Shown piece by piece: positions 1-8,596 of a DNA stretch of 64,000 nt (the first letter of the stretch is position 1; the number at the start of each line of letters is the position of its first letter). The position numbers and the translations under genes are program-made. Source of the DNA: Paenibacillus antri. GTDB taxonomy: Bacteria > Bacillota > Bacilli > Paenibacillales > YIM-B00363. Where the stretch lies: NCBI RefSeq assembly GCF_005765165.1, contig NZ_VCIW01000001.1:620001-684000 (forward strand), written 5' to 3'. Below the pieces are notes generated by a model, which did not search any database, was not told the origin of the DNA, and worked only from the letters and a program-made list of their open reading frames with translations.

Positions 1-670
1 AGCGCCGACACACTACCTCCCCCCATACCTCAACCGGAACCATCCGATCCTGAACAGAGGAAATCACCTCAGAAAAGAGCCTCGTCCCCTCTAACCTCCC
101 CCACACCTCAACCGGAAACATCCGATCCTGAGCAGAGGAAATCACTTTAGAAAAGAGCGCGGACCCACTACCTCCCCCACACCTCAACCGGAAACATCCG
201 ATCCTGAGCAGAGGAAATCACTTTAGAAAAGAGCGCGGACCCACTACCTCCCCCACACCTCAACCGGAAACATCCGATCCTGAGCAGAGGAAATCACTTT
301 AGAAAAGAGCGCGGACCCACTACCTCCCCCACACCTCAACCGAAACCATCTAATCCTGAGCAGAGGAAATCACCTTAGAAAAGAGCGCCGACACACTACC
401 TCCCCCTATACCTCAACCGGAACCATCCGATCCTGAGCAGAGGAAATCACCTTAGAAAAGACCGCCGACACACTACCTCCCCCATACCTCAACCGGAAAC
501 ATCCGATCCTGAGCAGAGGAAATCACCTTAGAAAAGACCGCGGACCCACTACCTCCCCCATACCTCAACCGGAACCATCCGATCCTGAGCAGAGGAAATC
601 ACCTTAGAAAAGACCGCCGACACACTACCTCCCCCAACAACACGACAAAAGAGAAATCACCTTAGAAAAC
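1..670. repeat. 76-bp tandem repeat array, about 8.5 copies
   Basis: Copies begin near 1, 78, 156, 232, 308, 384, 461, 537 and 613 (the last one is truncated and diverged after about 25 bases). The period is 76 or 77 bp. Each unit carries the blocks CACTACCTCCCCC, CTCAACCGGAA, ATCCGATCCTGAGCAGAGG and AAATCAC(C/T)TTAGAAAAG, with scattered substitutions between copies. The period is not a multiple of three and no long reading frame runs through it, so it is unlikely to encode protein. There are no unique spacers, so this is not a CRISPR array. The array starts at the window edge and may continue to the left. No gene is seen before 738. Confidence 0.93.
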
Positions 671-692
671 GGCACAGTCTCTCTACAGCAAC

Positions 693-722
693 AAAAAGAG
701 GCTGCCGCGACCGCGACAGCCT
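693..722 (-). terminator. Rho-independent terminator after the epimerase gene
   Basis: Read on the minus strand, a 10-bp stem starting AGGCTG and ending CAGCCT with a GGTC loop is followed by CTTTTTG. It lies 16 bases past the stop of the epimerase gene and closes the minus-strand carbohydrate locus. Confidence 0.8.
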
Positions 723-737
723 TGGTTCATATATCGC

Positions 738-1595
738 TTACCCCTCTACCGAAACCTCATCCCGCCAACGATGCGCCGGCTCCCAGCCGAGCAGCCGCTT
801 CGCCTTGGAGCTGTCGAGCAGCGTCTCGTACCCTTCGAGCGGCGCGCGGATATCCGTTACTTTCGGGTAACGCGCGGCGAGCAGCTCCCGCGTCTTAACG
901 TCCATGCTCGTCTCGTCGTTCGCCAAGTTCAAGGCCACGGCGCCGAGCCCTTCGGCTTCGACGGCGAGCCGGCAGGCGACGGCCGCGTCTCGCGCGTCGA
1001 TGTAACTCCACAGGATGACGTCCCGCTCTTCCGGCCGATGGATGAAGCTCGGGAAGTTCGCGTACATCACAGGCGTAATGACGTTGCCGAAGCGGAAGGA
1101 GACGACCTGCATCCCCGTCCGGCGCCAGAACATATCGGCGGTTTGCTCGTTCACGATTTTGGACAAGCCGTAGCTGTCCTCCGGCTGCTGCGGATGCGCC
1201 TCGTCGATCGGTACGTACAGCGGCTCGCGCCGTTTCAACGGAAATACGAGCCCGTAAGACGACTCCGACGAGGCGAGGACCGCTTTGCGGATACCGAGTC
1301 CCGCCGCCGCCTCGAGCACGTTGTACGTCGTCATGACGTTGTTGCGGAACGTGCGCTCGTTCGAATGCGTATACGCCTGCGGGATCGCCGCCAGATGCAC
1401 GACCGCGTCCGCGCCCTGCAGCGCGCCGTACACTTCCCCTAAGTTTTCCAAGTCGACGACGACGGTCCGCACGCCCGGCTCCTCCGACCGACGAACGTCC
1501 GCATTGACGACATCGTATCCTTGCTGCAGAAACTCCTTGACGACCCAGACGCCGAGCAGTCCGCTGCCCCCGGTAACGACGACGCGCTTCTTCAT
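738..1595 (-). CDS. NAD-dependent epimerase/dehydratase family protein
   Basis: This 285-residue protein is an extended short-chain dehydrogenase/reductase. The N-terminal Rossmann motif TGGSGLLG (residues about 8-15) binds the dinucleotide, ADAVVHLAA follows the typical strand 4 pattern, and SYGLSK near residue 141 supplies the catalytic Tyr-x-x-x-Lys. The family isomerises or oxidises sugar nucleotides or free sugars; the substrate cannot be told from the sequence. The start is preceded by a GAGAGGAGAGG ribosome site. It is the last gene of a minus-strand run that includes a sugar ABC transporter, 18 bases after the aldo/keto reductase, so a role in metabolising the imported sugar is inferred from context only. 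Confidence 0.88.
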   Translation of the reverse strand: MKKRVVVTGGSGLLGVWVVKEFLQQGYDVVNADVRRSEEPGVRTVVVDLENLGEVYGALQGADAVVHLAAIPQAYTHSNERTFRNNVMTTYNVLEAAAGLGIRKAVLASSESSYGLVFPLKRREPLYVPIDEAHPQQPEDSYGLSKIVNEQTADMFWRRTGMQVVSFRFGNVITPVMYANFPSFIHRPEERDVILWSYIDARDAAVACRLAVEAEGLGAVALNLANDETSMDVKTRELLAARYPKVTDIRAPLEGYETLLDSSKAKRLLGWEPAHRWRDEVSVEG

Positions 1596-1613
1596 GTCAG
1601 CCTCTCCTCTCGC

Positions 1614-2597
1614 TTAATACGGTCCGCGAATCGCCGGACGCACCGAAGCCTCGTAGAACGCGCGAAGCCGCTCCCGCTCCTGCGGCGTAAAGCCCGGCGC
1701 TTCGAGCGCGGACAAGTTTTGCTGCACCTGCCGCGTATCTTTGAAGCCCGGGATGACGCAGCTGATGTCGCCGTTTTCCAAAATCCAACGCAGCGCCGCG
1801 CTGGCCATCGATCCGCGCCCTTCCCCGATCCACGCGAGCTCGCGCGCGAGCGCCACGCCCTTCTCGAACGGAAGCCCCGCGAACGTCTCGCCGACGTTGA
1901 AGCTGTCGCCGTTCCGGTTGAAGCTGCGATGGTCGTCCGCCGCGAACGTCGAGCTCTCGGTAAACTTGCCGGTAAGCAAGCCGCTCGCCAGAGGCAGACG
2001 AACCAAGATGCCCACGCCCTGCGCCTTCGCCTGCGGGAACAGCTCCTCCTCAGGCTTCTGCCGGAACAGGTTATAGATGACCTGCAGCGCCTTCACGCCC
2101 GGATATTGCAAGCAGAGCAGGCCTTCTTCCACGCTCTCCACGCTGACGCCGTACTCCCGTACCTTGCCTTCCGCCTTCAATCGATCCAGCGCCTCGAACA
2201 CGGAACCGTCGCGAAGCACGTCGATCGGCGGGCAATGCACCTGATACAAGTCGATGCGCTCCCGCTCCAGCCGCTTCAGGCTCGCTTCGCAGAACGCGCG
2301 GACGGACGCCTCCGAATACGTGTCCGCATCGTGGATATCGCCAGATCGGCAAAACTTCGTCGCGATCAGAACGCGGTCTTCCTTGCCCTTCGTCGCCTGC
2401 GCCAGCAGCCGCTCGCTGTGGCCGTCGCCGTACACGTCCGCCGTATCGAAGAAGTTGACGCCGGCTTCCATCGCCGCCTCCAGCGCGCGAAGCGACTCCT
2501 CGTCGCTCACGCTGCCCCAAGAGCCGCCGATCGCCCATGTGCCGAAGCTCATCTCGCTCACATGCATGTCCGTGTTTCCGAGTTGCCGATAGTTCAT
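1614..2597 (-). CDS. Aldo/keto reductase
   Basis: A 327-residue NADPH-dependent oxidoreductase of the aldo/keto reductase TIM-barrel family. Visible signatures are the start LGNTDMHVSEMSFGTW, the catalytic Asp and Tyr in NFFDTADVYGDGHSE (about residues 49-63), the Lys in LIATKF, and the active-site His in IDLYQVHCP. The family reduces carbonyl groups of sugars and other aldehydes or ketones. It lies 107 bases after the second permease with no clear terminator between, and directly before the epimerase. A weak TATAGT at about 2630 (minus strand) could give it its own promoter. The sugar substrate is unknown. Confidence 0.92.
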   Translation of the reverse strand: MNYRQLGNTDMHVSEMSFGTWAIGGSWGSVSDEESLRALEAAMEAGVNFFDTADVYGDGHSERLLAQATKGKEDRVLIATKFCRSGDIHDADTYSEASVRAFCEASLKRLERERIDLYQVHCPPIDVLRDGSVFEALDRLKAEGKVREYGVSVESVEEGLLCLQYPGVKALQVIYNLFRQKPEEELFPQAKAQGVGILVRLPLASGLLTGKFTESSTFAADDHRSFNRNGDSFNVGETFAGLPFEKGVALARELAWIGEGRGSMASAALRWILENGDISCVIPGFKDTRQVQQNLSALEAPGFTPQERERLRAFYEASVRPAIRGPY

Positions 2598-2704
2598 CGG
2601 GACTTCACGCTCCTTTTCTACCCTTACTATAACTCATTCCCACAGAACGCGAAAACGCGCCGCCGGAACGAATCCCGTCGGCACGCGAATCGCGGGCGAA
2701 GCGG

Positions 2705-3526
2705 TTAGCCCTTGACGGCGCCCTGCGTCAGACCTGCGATGAACTGCTTGCTGAAGGCGATCGCCGCGGCGAGCAGCGGCAGCGTCGCGAGGAACGTCCC
2801 CGCCATAATCATCGCATTGTCGCGATAATACACGCGGTTCAGGTTGCGCAGCGCGATCTGAATCGTCTGGATCTCCGCATCCTTCAGCACGACCGACGGC
2901 CAGAGGAAGTCGTTCCACACGCCCATGAACGTCAAGATGCCGAGGGACGCGAGCGCCGGCCGGATCGTCGGCAGCGCGATGCGCGAATACGTCTGGAAGT
3001 TCGTGCAGCCGTCCATGCGTGCCGATTCGATCAATTCGTTATGCACCGTCGAATCGATATACTGCTTCAGCCAGAAGATGCCGAACGCGCCGACGAGACC
3101 GGGAACGATGACCGCCTTCAGATCGTTGATCCAGCCGAGGTTCGACATGATGATGTACGTCGGCACGAGCCCGAGCTGCCCGGGAATCATCAGCGTCGCG
3201 ACGATGAACCCGAACAACCAGGAACTCCCTCTAAACTTCAGCTTGGAAAAGGCGAACGCGGCGAGCGAACCGAAGAACAGCGTGGACGCCGTCACGAGCG
3301 ACGCGACCATGATCGTGTTCCAGAGCGCCAGGAAAAACGGGATTTCGTTGAACACCTTCGTAATGTTCTCGATATACAAGCCGCCCGGCGCGAGCGCCGG
3401 CGGAAACCGGTTCGTGTCGGCGGTCGTGCGCGATCCGATGACGAACATCCAATAGAAGGGGAAGATCGACAACAGGAAAAAGATGGTGATCGACACGTAT
3501 AACGCGATGCGTCCAATAGCTTTCAT
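2705..3526 (-). CDS. Carbohydrate ABC transporter permease, MalG type
   Basis: The 273-residue inner-membrane subunit has about six hydrophobic segments and the binding-protein-dependent transport signature centred on ESARMDGCTNFQTYSRIALP (about residues 168-187), the EAA loop that docks to the ATPase. The C-terminal end GLTQGAVKG is typical of the MalG/CUT1 branch. With the preceding MalF-type permease, 15 bases upstream, it forms the membrane channel. No ATPase gene is present in the locus, so a shared MsmX-type ATPase encoded elsewhere is inferred, as is known for many CUT1 importers of Firmicutes. Ribosome site GAGGGGAGAGG. Confidence 0.95.
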   Translation of the reverse strand: MKAIGRIALYVSITIFFLLSIFPFYWMFVIGSRTTADTNRFPPALAPGGLYIENITKVFNEIPFFLALWNTIMVASLVTASTLFFGSLAAFAFSKLKFRGSSWLFGFIVATLMIPGQLGLVPTYIIMSNLGWINDLKAVIVPGLVGAFGIFWLKQYIDSTVHNELIESARMDGCTNFQTYSRIALPTIRPALASLGILTFMGVWNDFLWPSVVLKDAEIQTIQIALRNLNRVYYRDNAMIMAGTFLATLPLLAAAIAFSKQFIAGLTQGAVKG

Positions 3527-3541
3527 GAGCCTCTCCCCTCC

Positions 3542-4492
3542 TTAGTTGGCCGACTGAATCTTGCGCGTCAGATACATGTTGAAGAACGAGAACGCGATGA
3601 TGATGAGGAACATGAGCCATGCGATCGCGGAGGCGTAGCCGAACGAATTTTTCGTGAAGGCGGTGTCGTACAGGTACAGCACCATCGTCAGCACTTGTCC
3701 CTGCGAGCCGCCCTGCGCCCCTTGATACAAGAGCGGTTCGACGAATAGCTGCATGCCCCCGATCGTCGACATGACGACGGTGAACAAGATCATCGGGCGA
3801 ATCATCGGAATCGTAATGTGGAAAAATTGCTGCGTCTTCGACGCGCCGTCGATCGTCGCGGCTTCGTACAAGTCGCCGGGAATCGACTGCAGCGCCGCCA
3901 AATAAATGATTGCGTTATATCCAGTCCAACGCCACATGACCATGATCGACAAGACGAGCTGCGCGCCGTAGTACGATGCGCCCCAGTCGGTATTTTCCAG
4001 GCCGAACAACGAATTCAAGGCGTAGTTCAACAGCCCGTAGTTGTACCCGAAGATGCTCGTGAAGACGATCGCGACCGCGACGAGCGAGGTGACGTTCGGA
4101 ACGAATAAGCCCACTCGGAAAAACTGCTTGAACTTCAAGACGTTCGAGTTCAAGATGTTCGCGATGACGAGCGCGAAGAACAATTGCGGCACGGTCGACA
4201 GGATCCAGATGCTGAAGGTGTTGCCGACGGACTTCCAGAAGCGAGGGTCGTCCGTAATCAACCATACGTAGTTTTGAAGCCCGATAAACTCTTTGTCGCC
4301 GAGGATGTTCCAAGAGAAGAAGGAGATATACCCGGACCACAGCACCGGAAATACCGTGAATACACCGAAGATGAGGAAAAACGGCGAGATGTACAAATAC
4401 CCGGACAGATGGTCTTTGAAGCTCTGCGTTCTCCACGGTTTCCGCCGCTCTACGGTCGATGAGGCCAGGGTGGCGTCGGTTTTCAAGGACAT
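3542..4492 (-). CDS. Carbohydrate ABC transporter permease, MalF type
   Basis: This 316-residue membrane protein has a cytoplasmic N-terminus and then about six membrane segments (first one YLYISPFFLIFGVFTVFPVL). The EAA-type loop is YEAATIDGASKTQQFFHITIP, near residue 220. It is the partner of the MalG-type subunit downstream and is fed by the solute-binding lipoprotein upstream. The ATG at 4492 was chosen over an in-frame TTG at 4498 because AAGGAGG stands eight bases before it. A 101-base gap holding two hairpins separates it from the binding-protein gene. Confidence 0.94.
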   Translation of the reverse strand: MSLKTDATLASSTVERRKPWRTQSFKDHLSGYLYISPFFLIFGVFTVFPVLWSGYISFFSWNILGDKEFIGLQNYVWLITDDPRFWKSVGNTFSIWILSTVPQLFFALVIANILNSNVLKFKQFFRVGLFVPNVTSLVAVAIVFTSIFGYNYGLLNYALNSLFGLENTDWGASYYGAQLVLSIMVMWRWTGYNAIIYLAALQSIPGDLYEAATIDGASKTQQFFHITIPMIRPMILFTVVMSTIGGMQLFVEPLLYQGAQGGSQGQVLTMVLYLYDTAFTKNSFGYASAIAWLMFLIIIAFSFFNMYLTRKIQSAN

Positions 4493-4535
4493 CGTCAATG
4501 CCTCCTTGTCAGATTCGTCGTCGGAATGGACTCGA

Positions 4536-4579
4536 ACCGACCTCCCCTGAGGTCGGTCGGCTCAAGACCGGAAACCGGT
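4536..4579 (-). other. Two stem-loops between binding-protein and permease genes
   Basis: The first is a 9-bp perfect stem (ACCGACCTC / GAGGTCGGT, loop of four, 4536-4557). The second is ACCGG-AAA-CCGGT at 4567-4579. Neither has a U-run, so they are not typical terminators. In comparable operons such hairpins protect the upstream binding-protein mRNA or lower readthrough to the permeases. That role is inferred here. Confidence 0.7.
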
Positions 4580-4593
4580 GCGCTAGACCGCGA

Positions 4594-5913
4594 TTATTGT
4601 CTCAAGTCGCGCTCGATTTGCTCCATGGCCGTCTTCCAAGCTTCGTCCGGATTCGTGCCGTTCTTCTCGACTTCGCCGATCGCGTTCGTGAGCGGCGTGT
4701 CGACGATGATATATTTCGGTCCGTAGTAGACCGGCGTTACTTTCTTCGCGGCGTCGGAGAAAATCTTGCCTACCGGCGCGCCGCTGAAGAAGTCGTCCGT
4801 GAAGTCCAGAATCGCCGGGTCGTCGTAGATGCTAGGCGTCGAAGGGAAGTTGCCGTTGCTCTTGAACATCGCGAGCTGGCCTTCCGGCGACAGAATCGTC
4901 TTGATGAGATCGAACGCTTCTTGCGGATGCTTGCTTTCCTTCGGAATCGTGAGGAACGAACCGCCCCAGTTGCCGCTGCCTTCCGGCATCGCCGCCGCGT
5001 CCCATTTGCCCGCGGAATCCGGCGCGTTCGACTTCATGAAGCCCATCATCCAAGCCGGCGCCATCTGTACCGCGAAGTCGCCGTTGTTCATGCCTGCGCC
5101 CCACTCCGGAGACCATTGCGCGATCTTCGCCGTCATGCCTTCTTGCGCCAAGCTCGTCGCGAGCGAGTACGCGCGCTTCACGGCCGGGTTGCTGTCGACG
5201 ATTAGCTTGCCTTGGTCGTCGAAGTAGTGCTCCGTCGCTTGACCGACGACGACGTCGAATACGGAGTTCGCCGCGTCGACCATCGGCTTGCCGGTTTTCG
5301 CTTTGATCGTTCTTCCGACTTCTACGAAATCTTCCCACGTCGAGAACAGCTTCGACACTTCGTCGCGGTTCGTCGGGAGACCCGCTTGCTCGAACAAGTC
5401 CGTGCGGTACATCGCGACCATCGGGCCGACGTCCGTCGGGATGCCGTAGATGAAGCTGCCGTCTTGGCTGGAAGCCTGCACCTTTTTCCACTCGAGGTAG
5501 TCGCCCATGATATCGTTCGCGCCGAAGTCCGCGAGGTTGTGGAACTTGCTCTCGTCGGCCTTGAACTGGTCGATGTAGCCGATCTCGACGAGCGCGATGT
5601 CCGGCGCGCCGCTGCCCGCCGCAAGCGCCGTCACGAGACCGTTATGGTGGTCGGCGTACTCTTGCTGCTGGATATTCAGCTTAATGTTGTGCGCCTTCGC
5701 GTACTCTTCCATGTACGGCTCCATGCCCGTACCGGTGAACAACCATACGTTCAGCTCGATCGGTTCGCCGCCGGAGCCGCCGCCCGAGGATGCCGTATCC
5801 GTGCCGCCGGAGGAACCCGACGTATTCGTACCGCCGCCGCCCGAGCCGGACGAGCACGCGGCCATCGTAACGACCGTGGTCAAAGACAAAAGAAGAATAG
5901 CCCAACGTTTCAT
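4594..5913 (-). CDS. Extracellular solute-binding lipoprotein 1 (sugar)
   Basis: The 439-residue precursor begins with a short basic N-terminus, a hydrophobic stretch and the lipobox MAAC, followed by a Gly/Ser/Thr linker. It is therefore a membrane-anchored lipoprotein that captures substrate outside the cell. The body is the MalE-like family 1 binding fold; landmarks are ELNVWLF, GAPDIALVEIGYI, YGIPTDVGPM and PEGSGNWGGSFLTIPK. The ATG at 5913 is preferred to one at 5934 because AGGGGG lies about eight bases before it. It precedes the two permeases and is clearly paralogous to the binding protein at 7256-8596, sharing long blocks such as GSGNWGGS-LTIPK and APVGKIFSD-AK. Confidence 0.95.
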   Translation of the reverse strand: MKRWAILLLSLTTVVTMAACSSGSGGGGTNTSGSSGGTDTASSGGGSGGEPIELNVWLFTGTGMEPYMEEYAKAHNIKLNIQQQEYADHHNGLVTALAAGSGAPDIALVEIGYIDQFKADESKFHNLADFGANDIMGDYLEWKKVQASSQDGSFIYGIPTDVGPMVAMYRTDLFEQAGLPTNRDEVSKLFSTWEDFVEVGRTIKAKTGKPMVDAANSVFDVVVGQATEHYFDDQGKLIVDSNPAVKRAYSLATSLAQEGMTAKIAQWSPEWGAGMNNGDFAVQMAPAWMMGFMKSNAPDSAGKWDAAAMPEGSGNWGGSFLTIPKESKHPQEAFDLIKTILSPEGQLAMFKSNGNFPSTPSIYDDPAILDFTDDFFSGAPVGKIFSDAAKKVTPVYYGPKYIIVDTPLTNAIGEVEKNGTNPDEAWKTAMEQIERDLRQ

Positions 5914-5962
5914 TCTCAAATCCCCCTGTGTCATATGGTTAGACCGTTTCGCCAGGTCCGCT

Positions 5963-5976
5963 TGTAAGCGGTTGCG
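5963..5976 (-). promoter_or_regulatory. Candidate cre (CcpA site) before binding protein 1
   Basis: On the minus strand CGCAACCGCTTACA differs from the cre core TGNAANCGNTTNCA only at the first base. It lies about 50 bases before the start of the binding-protein gene, in the gap after the response-regulator gene. No convincing sigma-A promoter was found beside it. Confidence 0.45.
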
Positions 5977-6050
5977 TTGGCCTTGACTTAAAGATACGGG
6001 AAAGGAGTCGAGAAACCCATGGGGCCATTCTTCTTTTTCTTGTCGGATTT

Positions 6051-7259
6051 TCAGATGTTCGCTTTCGTACGATAATCGTAGGGGCTCATGCCCTCGAGCG
6101 TCTTGAACATGCGGCTGAAGTGGGCTTGATCCGCGTACCCGACCTGCTCGCAGATCGCGTAAATTTTCAAATTCGTCTCGCGGAGCAGCTGCTTCGCCTT
6201 CGTCATGCGCGCCTTCGTCAGATGATGCGTGAACGTCGAGCCCGTCTGGGACTTAAACAAGCTGCTTAAATAATTCGGGCTCACGTAGAGCGACTCCGCG
6301 ATCGAGGTCAACGTCAGATCCTCGGCGTAACGGTCCTGGATGAGCTCGAGCGCGCTCCGTACGATCCGATGCACCTGCTCCTCGGGCGGAGGCGACGGCT
6401 CGGGTTCGGGCTCGAATTCGGGCTCCTGCGGCGCGCCTAACGTCTTTAAGCTCGCAAGATACAGCGCCTTAATGTCTTGCAGCTGCGCGGAGACGCCGCC
6501 GAACGAGCCGACGACGTCGAGCTTGACGACGCGCTTCGCGACGTCCGGCACCGTGTCCGCCAGCGCTTCGAGCGCCGCGTCCTCGATCAAGGGCTCCCCG
6601 TCCTTGCCGGACACGAACAGCACGGCCGTCACCGCTTGATCCGAGACGACGACGACGGGAGCGCCGAACGGCGCGAAGACGTCCTCGATCACGTTCTTCA
6701 GCGAGAACCGCGCCGTCCGCTCCCGGTCGCCTTCCGCCGAGACGGAGAACGACAACAACGCGAAGCGATCGAACGGAGGGAATAACGATTCGTCGTAATA
6801 CGGCAGCGGCAGCTCGTAGAACAAGTCTTGCACCCGCTTCTCGAGCAGGCTTCTCGAACGGAGCTTGTCGACGACCTTGGACGCGTTCCGCCGCCCGAGC
6901 TCCTCCTCCACTTGCGCGATGACGCGCCGCAGATGATCGATCGAGACGGGCTTGAGCAAATACTCCTTGACGTTATAGCGTATCGCTTCCTGCGCGTATT
7001 GGAAGTCGGCGTATCCGGTCAGCATGACGACGATCGTCTCCGGCCAGCGCTCCTGTATCGTATGGGACAGCTCCAGACCGTTCACCGCCGGCATGCGAAT
7101 GTCGGTGACGACGAGATCGTACGCCTCCGCTTCGAGCATGTGAATCGCGTCCTCGCCGTCCTCGGCTTCGAAGATCGAGTGGCTCGGCTCCAGGTGCGCG
7201 ATCATTCGCGCCATCGAGGTGCGGACGAGCGGTTCGTCGTCGACGAGCATGATTTTCAT
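6051..7259 (-). CDS. Response regulator, YesN/AraC type
   Basis: A 402-residue two-component regulator. Residues 1-120 are a receiver domain with MLVDDEP, phospho-acceptor Asp53 in VTDIRMP and the conserved Lys in EYLLKPVS. The last 100 residues are an AraC-type double helix-turn-helix (YVSPNYLSSLFKSQTGSTF and the HFSRMFK-GMSPYDYR signature). The partner is the sensor kinase at 8574-10385. The ATG at 7259 overlaps the TGA of the preceding binding-protein gene by four bases. A longer open frame reaching 7811 exists, but its extra part is a shadow of that gene. The likely target is the transporter operon that follows. Confidence 0.95.
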   Translation of the reverse strand: MKIMLVDDEPLVRTSMARMIAHLEPSHSIFEAEDGEDAIHMLEAEAYDLVVTDIRMPAVNGLELSHTIQERWPETIVVMLTGYADFQYAQEAIRYNVKEYLLKPVSIDHLRRVIAQVEEELGRRNASKVVDKLRSRSLLEKRVQDLFYELPLPYYDESLFPPFDRFALLSFSVSAEGDRERTARFSLKNVIEDVFAPFGAPVVVVSDQAVTAVLFVSGKDGEPLIEDAALEALADTVPDVAKRVVKLDVVGSFGGVSAQLQDIKALYLASLKTLGAPQEPEFEPEPEPSPPPEEQVHRIVRSALELIQDRYAEDLTLTSIAESLYVSPNYLSSLFKSQTGSTFTHHLTKARMTKAKQLLRETNLKIYAICEQVGYADQAHFSRMFKTLEGMSPYDYRTKANI

Positions 7260-8596
7260 TTCGTCATCCTTACTCCCTTCTCCCATGGCTCCAGCCTCAG
7301 CTGCTTCTGGATCAGCGACATCGCCTCGTTCCACGCTTCGTCCGGCGTCGATCTCTGCTCCTCCACCGCGTCCAGCGCCGCCTCCATGATTTGCGTCACG
7401 ACGTGCTGCTTGGAGCCTTCGTACATCGGGCGCACCTCCTTCGCGATGTCCGAGAAGATGCGACCGACCGGCGCGTCCTTGAAGAACGGGTCCGTCTTGT
7501 TTCGGATCGCCGGATCTTCGTAGATGCCCGGCGTGGACGGGAAGTTGTTCAGCGTCTTGTATAGCGTCAGCTGCTGCCGCGGGTCCGTCAGCCAGCGGAT
7601 GAACGCGAACGCTTCCTCCTTGTGCAGGCTCATCTTCGGAATCGTCAGGTACGAGCCGCCCCAATTCCCGCTGCCTTCGGGCAAGTACGTAATATCCCAG
7701 GCGCCCTCCGCGCCGGGCGCGTTCGTCTTGATGTCGTTGAGCATCCACGACGGGGACAGGATCGTCGCGAACTCTCCTCCGGCGATCCCGCGCGCCCACT
7801 CCGGCGACCACGTCGTCTCGTACGCGGACAGCCCGAGCTCGGAAGCGCGCACGGCGACGTTCCAGGCCTCCTTCACGGCGGGGTTCGTCTCGATGATGAG
7901 CTCGCCGGTGTCCGGATCGAAGTATTGGACGTCCGCTTGGAACAACACCATGCGGTATAACGTCCGAATCTGATCGATCATCGGCTTTCCGGTCTTCTCC
8001 TTAATGCGCTTGCCGACTTCGAGGAAGTCCTCCCACGTGGACATCGCCTCGGCCAACCGCTCCCGCTCCGTCGGGAGGCCCGCCGCCTCGTACAGCTTCG
8101 GATTGTAGACGACGGCGACGGGGCCGATGTCGGTCGGCAGGCCGTACACGAACGAGCCGTCGGCGTTCGTCGCCTGCTTCCACTTCCAGCTCAAATATTC
8201 GCCCGCGATATCGAAGGCGCCGAGCGGCCCGAGATTTTCGAAGTAATCCGGGAATTTCTTGAACCGCTCCATGAAGCTGACCTCGATCAAGCTGACGTCG
8301 GGCGCTCCGTACCCGCTGGCGAACGCCGTCTGGAGATTATTATGCACATCCTCGTACGTGGAATGGATCAGATTGATGTTCACGTTCGGGTGTTGTTCCT
8401 CGTACTGCTCGACCAACGACTCGAGGCCGGTGGAGCCGTACAGCCACATGTTCAGTTCGAGGGTCTCCTCCGACTGCCGGTTCTCGGGCAGCTCGGAGAC
8501 GTTAATGCGCGGCTGCAGCGACACGCAGCCCGCCAGAGCCGCGCACGTCAGCAGCGCGCCGATCCCATGCAAGCTACGACGGCGAATCGTTCGCAT
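7256..8596 (-). CDS. Solute-binding lipoprotein 2, between sensor kinase and regulator
   Basis: The 446-residue precursor has a signal peptide ending in the lipobox LAGC (Cys24) and a family 1 extracellular solute-binding body. It is a paralogue of binding protein 1, with the same ligand-site blocks (PEGSGNWGGSYLTIPK, YGLPTDIGPV, APVGRIFSDIAK). Its position is unusual. Its start overlaps the end of the sensor-kinase gene by 23 bases and its stop overlaps the response-regulator start by four, so the three proteins are probably made together. A role in presenting ligand to the kinase is therefore plausible; a second transport receptor for the same permeases is the alternative. Ribosome site GGAGGAG. 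Confidence 0.94.
   Translation of the reverse strand: MRTIRRRSLHGIGALLTCAALAGCVSLQPRINVSELPENRQSEETLELNMWLYGSTGLESLVEQYEEQHPNVNINLIHSTYEDVHNNLQTAFASGYGAPDVSLIEVSFMERFKKFPDYFENLGPLGAFDIAGEYLSWKWKQATNADGSFVYGLPTDIGPVAVVYNPKLYEAAGLPTERERLAEAMSTWEDFLEVGKRIKEKTGKPMIDQIRTLYRMVLFQADVQYFDPDTGELIIETNPAVKEAWNVAVRASELGLSAYETTWSPEWARGIAGGEFATILSPSWMLNDIKTNAPGAEGAWDITYLPEGSGNWGGSYLTIPKMSLHKEEAFAFIRWLTDPRQQLTLYKTLNNFPSTPGIYEDPAIRNKTDPFFKDAPVGRIFSDIAKEVRPMYEGSKQHVVTQIMEAALDAVEEQRSTPDEAWNEAMSLIQKQLRLEPWEKGVRMTK

Noticed and set aside
1-670. Repeat array as a CRISPR locus
   Set aside because: Units are contiguous 76-bp tandem copies with no unique spacers, and no cas genes are nearby.
1521-2708. 395-codon open frame on the plus strand
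   Set aside because: It is the complement of the aldo/keto reductase gene, which has clear family motifs.
6051-7811. 586-residue response regulator
   Set aside because: The extra N-terminal 184 residues are the shadow of the binding-protein gene. A receiver domain starts at the ATG at 7259.
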